A stretch of 64,000 nt of DNA, from NCBI GenBank assembly GCA_902615435.1, contig CACMOZ010000001.1, forward strand, positions 115,776 to 179,775, read 5' to 3'. A model generated the notes under the pieces. That model worked only from the letters and a program-made list of their open reading frames with translations. It was not told the DNA's origin and did no database searches. Shown in pieces: positions 24,946-33,442 of the stretch. Position 1 is the stretch's first letter; every line of letters begins with the position of its first letter. Origin of the DNA: an uncultured Pelagibacteraceae bacterium (GTDB lineage Bacteria; Pseudomonadota; Alphaproteobacteria; Pelagibacterales; Pelagibacteraceae). The position numbers and the translations under genes were made by a program.

Positions 24946-25014
24946 ATGTTAAAATTAATTATGGAACCGATATTTGCAGTTTTTATTCTATTGTGGATTG
25001 CAGGTCAGTACTAA
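24946..25014 (+). CDS. Candidate 22-residue membrane peptide
   Basis: Between azlD and the csiD-like gene an ATG opens a 22-codon frame reading MLKLIMEPIFAVFILLWIAGQY and ending in TAA six bases before the next ATG. The peptide is one uninterrupted hydrophobic helix, which is unlikely for random AT-rich intergenic sequence but not impossible. No clear Shine-Dalgarno precedes it. It could be a small membrane protein or a leader for the downstream gene. Confidence 0.3.
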   Translation: MLKLIMEPIFAVFILLWIAGQY

Positions 25015-25020
25015 GAAAAA

Positions 25021-25917
25021 ATGAGTTTTACAATTGAAGATCACAAAGCATCTAAAAGAGTTAGTGTAATCAAATTTAGAGAAGCAGATTTAGATAGATT
25101 AATCTTTCCCTTTAAAAAACACACTATTTTATCTTTAGAATACAAACCATTCACAAGATTTAGTTTAGCTAAAAGTTTAGATGAAGTTTTTGAAAATAAA
25201 TTAAGCCAGACCTTAATAAAAATACTTAATGATCGTAATACAGGAACAGTTATCGTTGAACCTGAAATAAAAAACAAAAAATTCGATAAGAATTTTCTTG
25301 TAAAACTTTCAACTGGACTAGCTTATTTAGTAGGTAATCCAAATTTCGACTCTATGACTGATAAATATTATGCAAGATTTCATGTTAAGCATCAGGACAG
25401 TAGCGACTCTTATTTAAGAAAAGCTTATACAAATTTAGACCTTCATACAGATGGAACATACGTTAAAGAAAAAACCGATTGGCTAATTATGACCAAAATG
25501 GAAGAACAAAATGTAAGTGGAGGTGAAAGTGTAATTTTGCACTTAGATGACTGGGAACATTTAGATGAATTGAGCAATAACCCAGTAGGGCAACAAAATT
25601 TTACCTGGGGATCACCAAAAAGTAAAAATGTAGACTATAAAGTTGAACATCCTGTGTTTTCAAAAGATAAAAAAGGCAAGCCTACTATTTCTTATATTGA
25701 TCAATTTCCGGAACCAAAAAATATGGAGCAGGGTTTATTTCTTCAAAAACTTTCTGATGCTTTAGAAGAAAGTAAAAACAAAATTGTATTTCCATTACCT
25801 GTTGGATCCACAATCTTTTCTAATAATTATTTTTGGTTACACGGAAGAAAAGCATTTAATGAGCATACTGGGTTATCAAGAGAATTATTAAGAATTAGAG
25901 GAACCTTTTTCAATTAA
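25021..25917 (+). CDS. csiD: Glutarate 2-hydroxylase, Fe(II)/2-oxoglutarate-dependent (CsiD/GlaH)
   Basis: The enzyme hydroxylates glutarate to L-2-hydroxyglutarate with oxygen and 2-oxoglutarate, a late step of lysine/5-aminovalerate degradation. The 298-residue chain resembles CsiD closely in the block RFHVKHQDSSDSYLRKAY followed by LHTDGTYV, which gives metal ligands His142 and Asp144; the distal histidine is probably His274 in FWLHGRKAF. EEQNVSGGESVILHLDDWEHL is another CsiD landmark. The usual partner L-2-hydroxyglutarate oxidase is not nearby. The next genes encode a tripartite tricarboxylate transporter, which could bring in glutarate. Confidence 0.88.
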   Translation: MSFTIEDHKASKRVSVIKFREADLDRLIFPFKKHTILSLEYKPFTRFSLAKSLDEVFENKLSQTLIKILNDRNTGTVIVEPEIKNKKFDKNFLVKLSTGLAYLVGNPNFDSMTDKYYARFHVKHQDSSDSYLRKAYTNLDLHTDGTYVKEKTDWLIMTKMEEQNVSGGESVILHLDDWEHLDELSNNPVGQQNFTWGSPKSKNVDYKVEHPVFSKDKKGKPTISYIDQFPEPKNMEQGLFLQKLSDALEESKNKIVFPLPVGSTIFSNNYFWLHGRKAFNEHTGLSRELLRIRGTFFN

Positions 25918-25980
25918 TTTAGAATTATTTTAAGTTTCAGTTATTGACTCTAACGCTCTATTCATTTTTAATACGCGCTA

Positions 25981-26006
25981 TTAATTAATTAACGGAGGGA
26001 AATAAT
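25981..26006 (+). promoter_or_regulatory. Shared solute-binding-protein leader motif, copy 2
   Basis: TTAATTAATTAA is followed by CGGAGGGAAATAAT and the tctC ATG. This is the shortest of the three copies and has the best Shine-Dalgarno (GGAGGG). A possible promoter lies just upstream (TTGACT at about 25943 and TAATAC at about 25968), with a long 19-base spacer. Confidence 0.6.
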
Positions 26007-26987
26007 ATGTTTAATAATTTGAAAAAATTAATTAGCTTAGTTTTCGCAACTGTTCTTTTAACTTCAATCTCATCAACTAGTTTCGCAGTCGATAAGTTAC
26101 ACTTCATTATCGGTGGTGGTGCTGGTGGTGGTTGGGATGGAACTGCTAGAGGAACTGGTGAAGCTTTAACTAAAGCTGGTTTTCTAAAAAGTGCTTCTTA
26201 TGAAAATATGTCAGGTGGTGGTGGAGGAAAAGCTCTATCTTACATTATCAATTCGAAGCCTGAAGGAACTGTACTAGTTCAATCAACACCTTTAGTGTTA
26301 AGATCAATCACTAGACACAAAGGTTATGTTAAAGGATCTGGCGTATTATCTTATAAAGATGTTAAGCCAATCGCTGGAGTAATCGGTGACTATGGTGCAA
26401 TCGCAGTTGCAAAAAACTCACCATACAAAAACTTTAAAGATGTAGTGGATGCTTACAAAAAAAACCCTAAGTCAGTTAAAATGGCTGGCGGTTCTGTAAG
26501 AGGAAGCATGGACCATTTAATTGGTGCACTTGCATTTCAAGAAGCTGGCGCAAATCCTAACGACGTAGTTTACGTACCTTACGATGCTGGCGGTAAAGCT
26601 TTAGCTGGACTTCTATCAGGAGAAACTCAAATTCTTTCAACTGGTTTGGGAGAAGTAATGGGTGCTAGAGACCAAGTAAGAATTATTGGTATTACAGCTC
26701 CTAAAAGAGTAGGTGATGCTCCAGAAGTTCCAACTCTAAAAGAACAAGGATACGATGTTCAGTTTGTTAACTGGAGAGGTTTCTTTGCTCCTAAGAGCAT
26801 GCCAAGTTCAGATGTGAAGAAGATCGAAAAAATGTTAGGCGATGTTCAAAAAACTCCTGAATGGGAAGCAGTAAGAAAAAGAAACGCTTGGGTAAATATT
26901 TATAACCCAGGACGTAAGTTTGACAGTTTCTTAAAAGGTCAAACAAAAGAGATGACAAAGTTAATGAAAAAACTAGGCGTTATCTAG
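26007..26987 (+). CDS. tctC: Tripartite tricarboxylate transporter substrate-binding protein (TctC/Bug family)
   Basis: A 326-residue periplasmic binding protein with a signal peptide ending near TSFA/V at residue 27. The mature start, LHFIIGGGAGGGWDGTARG, and the ENMSGGGGGKAL block form the carboxylate-binding loops of the Bug family, and the YVPYDAGGKALAGLLSGE block is also typical. It heads a complete tctC-tctB-tctA set. The neighbouring csiD suggests a dicarboxylate such as glutarate as ligand, which needs testing; citrate and other carboxylates are alternatives. Confidence 0.92.
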   Translation: MFNNLKKLISLVFATVLLTSISSTSFAVDKLHFIIGGGAGGGWDGTARGTGEALTKAGFLKSASYENMSGGGGGKALSYIINSKPEGTVLVQSTPLVLRSITRHKGYVKGSGVLSYKDVKPIAGVIGDYGAIAVAKNSPYKNFKDVVDAYKKNPKSVKMAGGSVRGSMDHLIGALAFQEAGANPNDVVYVPYDAGGKALAGLLSGETQILSTGLGEVMGARDQVRIIGITAPKRVGDAPEVPTLKEQGYDVQFVNWRGFFAPKSMPSSDVKKIEKMLGDVQKTPEWEAVRKRNAWVNIYNPGRKFDSFLKGQTKEMTKLMKKLGVI

Positions 26988-27010
26988 TTAGTTGACTTGG
27001 AGAAAAAGCA

Positions 27011-27481
27011 GTGAAAATTAGTCCTTCTAAGTTAATTTCACTGCTTTTCTTCGTTTTTTCAGGTTATTATTTATATACAGCTTATCAAATACAAGTCTTT
27101 GCTTTTGATGAAAATGCACCGTTTAATGCTAAGACATTTCCAATTTATTTAGGTTTCGTTGGATTAGTTTTTTCTTCACTCTATATTATTTTACCAGAGG
27201 CAAATCCAACTAACGTTGATTTAAAAGTTTTAGATTATAGAAAAACAATAGGGCTTGTTATTTTAATGATTTTATATGGCTTAACTATTCTTAGAGCTGG
27301 ATATTTTCTTTCAACTTCAATTTTTTTAGTTGCCTCTTACATAATTTTAGGTGAGCGAAAATGGATATGGATATTTATTTTATCTTTCCCTTTCGTTGCA
27401 ATATTTATGTACCTTCTTCACGGATTGTTAAATATTTATCTACGTGATCCTTTCTTAAAATATATAGGAATAATGGGATGA
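27011..27481 (+). CDS. tctB: Tripartite tricarboxylate transporter small membrane subunit (TctB)
   Basis: A 156-residue protein with four hydrophobic helices, the small membrane component of TTT transporters. It starts at GTG with GGAG about nine bases upstream. The FPIYLGFVGLVFS segment and the C-terminal GERKWIWIFILSFPFVAIFMYL stretch fit TctB, a family with low sequence conservation, so the call leans on position between tctC and tctA. It overlaps tctA by four bases. Confidence 0.88.
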   Translation: MKISPSKLISLLFFVFSGYYLYTAYQIQVFAFDENAPFNAKTFPIYLGFVGLVFSSLYIILPEANPTNVDLKVLDYRKTIGLVILMILYGLTILRAGYFLSTSIFLVASYIILGERKWIWIFILSFPFVAIFMYLLHGLLNIYLRDPFLKYIGIMG

Positions 27482-28980
27482 TTGAGGGAATACTCATAGG
27501 ATTAGAAACAGCTTTATCATTTAAAAATTTAATGATGGTCATGATTGGTTGTTTCGCTGGAACAATCATTGGAATGCTGCCAGGGCTTGGACCAATGACT
27601 GCAATTGCTTTAATGATACCAATTACTTATGGTTTTGATCCATCGACAGGATTAATTTTAATGGCTGGTGTATATTATGGAGCAGTTTTTGGTGGATCAA
27701 CTTCTTCAATTTTAATTAATGCACCTGGTGTTCCAGGAACTGTAGCCACATCTTTTGATGGTTATCCCATGGCACAACAAGGTAAAGCAGGAAAAGCTTT
27801 AGCTATTGCGGCTTACAGCTCTTTTGCAGGTGGAACAATATCTGCAATTTTTTTATTAATAGCTGCACCAAGTTTATCCTTAGTTAGTCTATCTTTTAGA
27901 TCACCAGATTATTTTGGTTTGATGATTCTAGGTTTAACAGCTGTTGCTGCATTTTCATCAAAAGGCAATTTTTTAAAAGCAATGATGATGGTTGTCTTAG
28001 GATTAATGTTAGCTAGTGTTGGTCAGGACACTCTTTCTGACATACCTAGATTTACTTTTGATAACATGAACTTATCAGATGGAATAAGTTTTGTTTTAGT
28101 TGTTATGGCTACTTTTGCAATGAGTGAAGCTTTAACAATTATTTTTAAAGCAAACGACCCAACAAAAGCAGCAAAACAAATATCGTTATCTCAATTAGGA
28201 TCTATAAAACTAGATAAAGATGAAACAAAAAAAATGGTAACTACAATTCCTAGATCATCACTTTTAGGATTTATAATTGGAGTTTTGCCTGGAGCCGGCG
28301 CAACTATTGCTTCCTTTTTAGCCTACGGGATGGAAAGAAACTTTGTTAACGATGAGGAAAAACAAAAATTTGGTAAAGGGAGTGTCAATGGTATAGCCGC
28401 TCCAGAAACTGCAAATAACGCGGCATGCTCTGGATCATTTGTGCCTTTACTTACTTTAGGTATACCAGGTAGTGGTACTACCGCTGTAATGCTTGGAGCT
28501 TTGTTAGGATTTGGTATTCAGCCTGGTCCAAGATTATATCAAACAAATCCTGAGATTTTCTGGTCTGTAATAATGTCAATGTACATTGGAATGGTTGTTC
28601 TTTTAATACTTAACCTTCCTCTAATTCCATACATTGCTAGAGTTTTAGCAACTCCTAGAACTTTCTTAATACCATTAATTTTATTTTTCTCTTTAACCGG
28701 GGTCTATTTAATGTCTTTCAACAACTTTGATATTTACATGATGATTGGTATTGCGGTAGTGGCAACAATCCTTCGTTTATATGATTTTCCTATGCCACCA
28801 CTAATACTTGCTTTTGTGTTAGGAGGTTTAATGGAAGAAAATCTAAGAAGGTCTTTACTAATAAGTGATGGATCTTGGTCATTTATGTGGGATAGGCCTT
28901 TGACAATAGTAATAATGTTAACAATAATTTTTATTTTAGGGTGGCAAATTTATAAAAGCTTTTTTAAAAAAAAATTATAA
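27478..28980 (+). CDS. tctA: Tripartite tricarboxylate transporter large membrane subunit (TctA)
   Basis: The 500-residue main transport subunit with about twelve helices. Conserved segments include GMLPGLGPMTAIALMIPITYG, YYGAVFGGSTSSILINAPGVPG and, in the second half, GVLPGAGATIASFLAYGMER and TLGIPGSGTTAVMLGALL, the two proline-glycine-rich repeats of TctA that form the substrate path. Uptake is normally driven by a cation gradient. The gene ends six bases inside the convergent DoxX gene. Confidence 0.95.
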   Translation: MIEGILIGLETALSFKNLMMVMIGCFAGTIIGMLPGLGPMTAIALMIPITYGFDPSTGLILMAGVYYGAVFGGSTSSILINAPGVPGTVATSFDGYPMAQQGKAGKALAIAAYSSFAGGTISAIFLLIAAPSLSLVSLSFRSPDYFGLMILGLTAVAAFSSKGNFLKAMMMVVLGLMLASVGQDTLSDIPRFTFDNMNLSDGISFVLVVMATFAMSEALTIIFKANDPTKAAKQISLSQLGSIKLDKDETKKMVTTIPRSSLLGFIIGVLPGAGATIASFLAYGMERNFVNDEEKQKFGKGSVNGIAAPETANNAACSGSFVPLLTLGIPGSGTTAVMLGALLGFGIQPGPRLYQTNPEIFWSVIMSMYIGMVVLLILNLPLIPYIARVLATPRTFLIPLILFFSLTGVYLMSFNNFDIYMMIGIAVVATILRLYDFPMPPLILAFVLGGLMEENLRRSLLISDGSWSFMWDRPLTIVIMLTIIFILGWQIYKSFFKKKL

Positions 28981-29361
28981 TCTAACATATTTCTTTTCTC
29001 TATCTATAGACCAATCTTTTGTTCCATTTGCTACGATAAATAAAAATCCACCAGCTAATCCTAAGTTTTTAAGAAATGCGATAGTTTGCATTTGATCGAC
29101 AAAATCGAAGTGAAATAAAAATGCAGTAGCTATACAGAAAATTGCAAGAAGACCAGCAGATATTCTTGCTTGATATCCAATTATCACAAATAAAGGTAAA
29201 ATTATTTCAAAAGCTATAGTTGGATATAATAAAAATCCTGGAACCCCAAATCCTTCCATCCAGCTCATTGTACCATCTATACTAAAGATTTTATCATACG
29301 CTGAAATTAAAAATAAAGCGGAGATTAAAAGTCTGCCAAGGAAATCAATTAGATTAGCCAT
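28975..29361 (-). CDS. DoxX-family membrane protein
   Basis: A protein of about 128 residues with four helices. The DoxX pattern is visible in GRLLISALFLISAYDKI at the N-terminus, GVPGFLLYPTIAFEIILPLFVIIGY in the middle and AFLKNLGLAGGFLFI at the end. I use the ATG at 29361 (MANLIDF) rather than a TTG seven codons upstream. DoxX proteins are linked to quinone-dependent or thiol/oxidative-stress functions in a few species, but most are uncharacterised. It is convergent with tctA and lies downstream of the AbrB-family gene on the same strand. Confidence 0.85.
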   Translation of the reverse strand: MANLIDFLGRLLISALFLISAYDKIFSIDGTMSWMEGFGVPGFLLYPTIAFEIILPLFVIIGYQARISAGLLAIFCIATAFLFHFDFVDQMQTIAFLKNLGLAGGFLFIVANGTKDWSIDREKKYVRL

Positions 29362-29412
29362 ACAAATTTGTACTGAATTCAATAATATGAGTCAAAAAAA
29401 GATGAGTTTAAT

Positions 29413-30492
29413 TTAGGCTTTTTTGGAAATTAATTTCAATATTACCGGAACTGTAAATAAAATCATAAGTAATCTTATAATATGATGAAATGATACAAAC
29501 TCAGGATCTAGATCAAAGAAAATGGCTATAACTGCAACTTCATAAATTCCACCAGGACAATATGAAAGCAATAAAGTAAAAAAGTTTTTATCAATTACTA
29601 ACCCTGCAACTACTGCTGCAGCAACCCCTAATATTACTAATAAGAAAGTCGCTACAAAACTATGCAAAGCATTTCTTCCTATTTCACCAAAAGTTTTGTC
29701 AGCAAATCTACATCCCACCGAAGAACCTAAAATTAATAAACAATAATCAATAATGTCAGGAGATATTTGATAACTTGCAAATTCTGTAATTTGTAATAAA
29801 CCACTTGCCACTAAAGTCCCTGTCAACAGAGCAGCAGGAACTTTAATCTTTTCAAATAAAAAAATTAAAATTACTGACGAAGTAATTAAAATCATTAAAT
29901 GATATAAATTTTGATTAGTAATTATCTCTTCAGAAATATTTATGCTATCTACATCATAAAAACTATTCACGATAAAAGGAAAAACAGTAATTATTATAAT
30001 TAATCTTATTAGATGAGATGTAGCTACTTGGCTCAAGTCAGTTTTTGCATCTTCAGCTAATATCATCAACGGACCTAATGCACCTGGTGCAGCTGAAAAA
30101 ATAGAGGTTTTCTTTTCATATTTTGAAAACTTTTCTAGATATTTTGAAACGATTAGGACACTCAAAATTATATAAATTAGCATGATAAAAGAAGTCCAGA
30201 TCCAATCTTGCATTTGGCTAAATAAATCTTTGTCTATGTAATTACCAATATAAAGACCAAGAATTATTAATATAGCAGATAATACCAACCTTGGCATTTT
30301 AGTTTTAAGACCCATTAATGAAGCTAAAGAAGTTATTAGCATTGGTCCCAAGAACCAGGCTAAAGGAATATTAAAATATTCAGCTATTATGGCACTTGGT
30401 ATTGATATTATGATGACAGATATAAACGGTAATGAAAATATCTGTTTAAAATTTTCTTTATTAAAAGGAATAGCTTGGTTATTCTGCATCAT
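29413..30492 (-). CDS. AbrB/AmoA-family multi-helix membrane protein (PF05145-like)
   Basis: A 359-residue protein with about ten helices in two repeats. The repeated motif appears as FNIPLAWFLGPMLITSLASLMG in the first half and KVPAALLTGTLVASGLLQI in the second, and SAAPGALGPLMILAEDAKTD is a strong family landmark. Despite the AbrB name in databases this is a membrane protein, probably a transporter. The minus-strand start (two adjacent ATGs at 30492 and 30489) is only two bases from the plus-strand start of the next gene. Confidence 0.85.
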   Translation of the reverse strand: MMQNNQAIPFNKENFKQIFSLPFISVIIISIPSAIIAEYFNIPLAWFLGPMLITSLASLMGLKTKMPRLVLSAILIILGLYIGNYIDKDLFSQMQDWIWTSFIMLIYIILSVLIVSKYLEKFSKYEKKTSIFSAAPGALGPLMILAEDAKTDLSQVATSHLIRLIIIITVFPFIVNSFYDVDSINISEEIITNQNLYHLMILITSSVILIFLFEKIKVPAALLTGTLVASGLLQITEFASYQISPDIIDYCLLILGSSVGCRFADKTFGEIGRNALHSFVATFLLVILGVAAAVVAGLVIDKNFFTLLLSYCPGGIYEVAVIAIFFDLDPEFVSFHHIIRLLMILFTVPVILKLISKKA

Positions 30493-30494
30493 TC

Positions 30495-31259
30495 ATGATT
30501 TTAGGATTTATAGGAACTGGTAAAATTTCATCATCAATTATCTTTGGTATTTTTAAATCAAAGCTAAAAATTAAGAGAATTTATATATCTTCAAGAAATA
30601 GAAACATAGCTAAAAAACTATCTAAAAGTTATGGAAAAATAAAAATATTAAACAATAATCAAGAAATAATAGATAAATCCTCAGTAATATTTTTGGGTGT
30701 TACACCTAACGTTGGTAATAAAATATTACCTAAATTAAAATTTTCAAAAAATAAAAAAATAATAAGTCTTATTTCGACAATTAATTTGGATAAACTTAAA
30801 AAACTTACAAAGAATAAGAATATCGCAAGAGCCATACCTTTACCTCCAATTGAAATTAAAAAAGGGCCAGTTATTGTTTGTCCTCCAAGTAAATTTGCTA
30901 AGAAAATATTTAAACATTTAGGACAGGTTCTAGAAGTAAGAAGTGAAAAATTAAGCTATAAGTTTTGGTCAACTGCTTCTTTAATGGCAACCTACTATGA
31001 GATGCTAAATACAAGTTCGAAGTGGTTAAGTAAAAAAGGAATTAATAAAAAACTAGCTGACACTTATGTAGCTGAATTATTTTTAGCTTTAAGTCAGGAT
31101 GCCTTAAACAAATCATCTCAAGGCTTTAAAAAACTCGTAGCGGACTCACAAACCGCAAAAGGCCTAAATATGCAGGTTCTTAATGAATTGAAAAAGGGAA
31201 AATTCTTTACTAAGTTCACCAAAGCTCTTGAAAATGTAAACAAAAGAGTAAGTAAGTAA
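30495..31259 (+). CDS. proC: Pyrroline-5-carboxylate reductase-like protein
   Basis: A 254-residue protein with an N-terminal Rossmann motif GFIGTGKISSSI and the ProC-like phosphate-binding region SSRNRNIAKKLSKSYG. The central IARAIPLPPIEIKKGPVIVCPP stretch corresponds to the ProC segment normally reading MPNTP, so the active-site region is divergent. ProC makes proline from pyrroline-5-carboxylate; with this divergence another imine or ketimine substrate is possible. It has unusually many lysines and starts immediately at the divergent boundary, followed four bases later by the second Liv-type permease. Confidence 0.7.
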   Translation: MILGFIGTGKISSSIIFGIFKSKLKIKRIYISSRNRNIAKKLSKSYGKIKILNNNQEIIDKSSVIFLGVTPNVGNKILPKLKFSKNKKIISLISTINLDKLKKLTKNKNIARAIPLPPIEIKKGPVIVCPPSKFAKKIFKHLGQVLEVRSEKLSYKFWSTASLMATYYEMLNTSSKWLSKKGINKKLADTYVAELFLALSQDALNKSSQGFKKLVADSQTAKGLNMQVLNELKKGKFFTKFTKALENVNKRVSK

Positions 31260-31262
31260 ATC

Positions 31263-32174
31263 ATGGAATATTTTATACAACAATTAGTTAACGGGATTAC
31301 TTTAGGCTCGATCTATGGACTTATCGCAATTGGTTACACCATGGTTTATGGAATTATTGGAATGATTAATTTTGCTCACGGTGATATCTTTATGATCGGA
31401 GCTTTTGTTGCTTTAATTTCATTTATTATCTTTGGTTTAACGGGAGTAGCATTGCCGATAATTTTACTTTTAGTTTTATTAATAGCTATGCTTTTCACGG
31501 CTTGCTATGGATGGACAGTTGAAAAATTAGCTTACAAACCATTAAGAGGATCTTTCAGATTAGCTCCACTTATTTCTGCATTAGGTATGTCAATTGTTTT
31601 ACAAAATTATGTTCAAGTAGCTCAAGGAGCTAGAGTAAAGCCTATGCAGCCTTTGATAAGTGGTGGTTTAGAATTTTTTAAAAATTCTGAGTTTATTGTT
31701 ACAGTAAGCTATCTTCAAATTTTCATCGTTATCTTAACAATAATTTTAATGGGTATTTTTACTTATCTTATTACAAAAACAGATTTAGGTAGAGCTCAAA
31801 GAGCCTGTGAGCAAGACAGAACAATGACTGCATTGTTAGGAATAAATGTAGATAGAACAATTTCAATTACATTTATAATTGGTTCCTCATTAGCATCAGT
31901 AGCTGGAATGATGTTTGTTCTTTATTACGGTGTAATTGATTTTTACATTGGGTTCTTAGCAGGAATAAAAGCATTTACTGCAGCAGTGTTAGGAGGAATT
32001 GGATCATTGCCCGGAGCAATGTTAGGCGGCTTGTTAATCGGACTTATAGAAACTTTCTGGGCTGGATATGTTTCACTTGAATATAAAGATGTTGCAGCTT
32101 TTAGTGTATTAATTGTAGTTTTAATTTTCTTTCCAACTGGATTTCTTGGAAAACCTGACATCGAGAAAGTTTAA
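31263..32174 (+). CDS. livH: Branched-chain amino acid ABC permease (LivH), second system
   Basis: A 303-residue permease of the second Liv-type transporter. Landmarks are IYGLIAIGYTMVYGIIGMINFAHGDIFMIGAF near the start and the cytoplasmic RACEQDRTMTALLGINVDRT loop, which matches LivH of true branched-chain amino acid systems better than the first copy does. The C-terminal FTAAVLGGIGSLPGAMLGG is the conserved coupling region. It shares a TAATG-like junction with livM. Confidence 0.93.
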   Translation: MEYFIQQLVNGITLGSIYGLIAIGYTMVYGIIGMINFAHGDIFMIGAFVALISFIIFGLTGVALPIILLLVLLIAMLFTACYGWTVEKLAYKPLRGSFRLAPLISALGMSIVLQNYVQVAQGARVKPMQPLISGGLEFFKNSEFIVTVSYLQIFIVILTIILMGIFTYLITKTDLGRAQRACEQDRTMTALLGINVDRTISITFIIGSSLASVAGMMFVLYYGVIDFYIGFLAGIKAFTAAVLGGIGSLPGAMLGGLLIGLIETFWAGYVSLEYKDVAAFSVLIVVLIFFPTGFLGKPDIEKV

Positions 32175-33442
32175 TGGAAAAGAAAGATATCATTCAGTCA
32201 TTTAAAGATAGTTTATTTACAGGCCTAATTGCTTTAGCTTTATTCGGCCCGATAGTTGGTCTTAGAACTGCATCTAAAGGAGAAGGTTTATTTATCACTC
32301 CTCAATGGGGAATAGTTTTTTTATTAGTTGGACTTTGTGTTTTAGGACGATTTTTAATTAATTTAAATTCTGCTAGAAAAACTGAAATTACTTTTTTTTC
32401 AAATTTCACATCTAAGTTTTCAGCGATAACTGAAGATAAAGCAAAACACTTTGCTATTACCGCAATCTTATTTGCTGTTGTGTTTCCGTTTCTACCTTTT
32501 ACCGACAGATACTTTATGGATGTTGCCATAATGATTTTAACCTACATTATGCTTGGCTGGGGTTTAAATATCGTAGTTGGTTTAGCAGGTCTTCTCGATT
32601 TAGGTTATGTAGCCTTTTATGCAGTTGGTGCATATTCATATGCATTAATCGCAACTACTTTTGGTTGGTCTTTTTGGATTTGTTTGCCTTTAGCAGGAGT
32701 GTTTGCGGGTTTTTTTGGAATTTTACTTGGCTTTCCTGTTTTAAGATTAAGAGGAGATTATCTTGCAATTGTTACTTTAGGATTTGGAGAAATTATAAGA
32801 ATAATTTTAATTAATTGGTATGAAGTAACTAATGGTCCTGATGGAATTACAGGAATACCAAGACCTTCTTTTTTTGGATTGCCTTTTAAAAGATCTCCGG
32901 ATGAAGGGGAAACAAGTTTTCATTTGTTTTTTAATCTTGAATATTCAACAATGCATCGAATAATATTTCTATACTATTTAATTTTAGTATTAGCCTTAAT
33001 TACAAATTACTTTACGCTGAAGATAAGAAAACTTCCTGTTGGTAGAGCCTGGGAGGCTTTAAGGGAAGACGAGATCGCTTGCAAATCTTTAGGTGTAAAT
33101 CCTACAAATACAAAACTTACTGCTTTCGCAATCGGTGCTATGTTTGGTGGTTTCGCTGGTTCATTTTTTGCGACACGACAAGCATTTATAAGTCCAGAAA
33201 GTTTTACATTCATTGAGTCCGCAATCATTGTTGCTATTGTTGTATTAGGTGGCATGGGTTCACAAACCGGAGTAGTTCTTGCATCAATTTTCTTAATAGG
33301 AATTACAGAAATGTTCAGAGATTTAGAGCAATACAGGATGATCGCTTTTGGTGGAGCTATGGTTTTAATTATGGTGTTCAAACCTAAAGGAATTTTAGCG
33401 AATAGAAAACCAACTATTCTTATGCACGGAGACAAGAAATGA
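32174..33442 (+). CDS. livM: Branched-chain amino acid ABC permease (LivM), second system
   Basis: A 422-residue permease, longer than the first LivM because of an N-terminal part with two extra helices (about residues 15-35 and 45-62) before the conserved core, as in enterobacterial LivM. Core motifs are GLNIVVGLAGLLDLGYVAFYAVGAY, LRLRGDYLAIVTLGFGEIIRI and LREDEIACKSLGVNPTNTK. The overlap with livG is four bases. It belongs to a four-gene membrane/ATPase set followed by its binding protein. Confidence 0.94.
   Translation: MEKKDIIQSFKDSLFTGLIALALFGPIVGLRTASKGEGLFITPQWGIVFLLVGLCVLGRFLINLNSARKTEITFFSNFTSKFSAITEDKAKHFAITAILFAVVFPFLPFTDRYFMDVAIMILTYIMLGWGLNIVVGLAGLLDLGYVAFYAVGAYSYALIATTFGWSFWICLPLAGVFAGFFGILLGFPVLRLRGDYLAIVTLGFGEIIRIILINWYEVTNGPDGITGIPRPSFFGLPFKRSPDEGETSFHLFFNLEYSTMHRIIFLYYLILVLALITNYFTLKIRKLPVGRAWEALREDEIACKSLGVNPTNTKLTAFAIGAMFGGFAGSFFATRQAFISPESFTFIESAIIVAIVVLGGMGSQTGVVLASIFLIGITEMFRDLEQYRMIAFGGAMVLIMVFKPKGILANRKPTILMHGDKK

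Noticed and set aside
33007..33435. Long antisense frames within livM, acnA, gcvT and other genes.
   Set aside because: They overlap strongly conserved coding regions completely and their composition follows the codon pattern of the real gene on the other strand.
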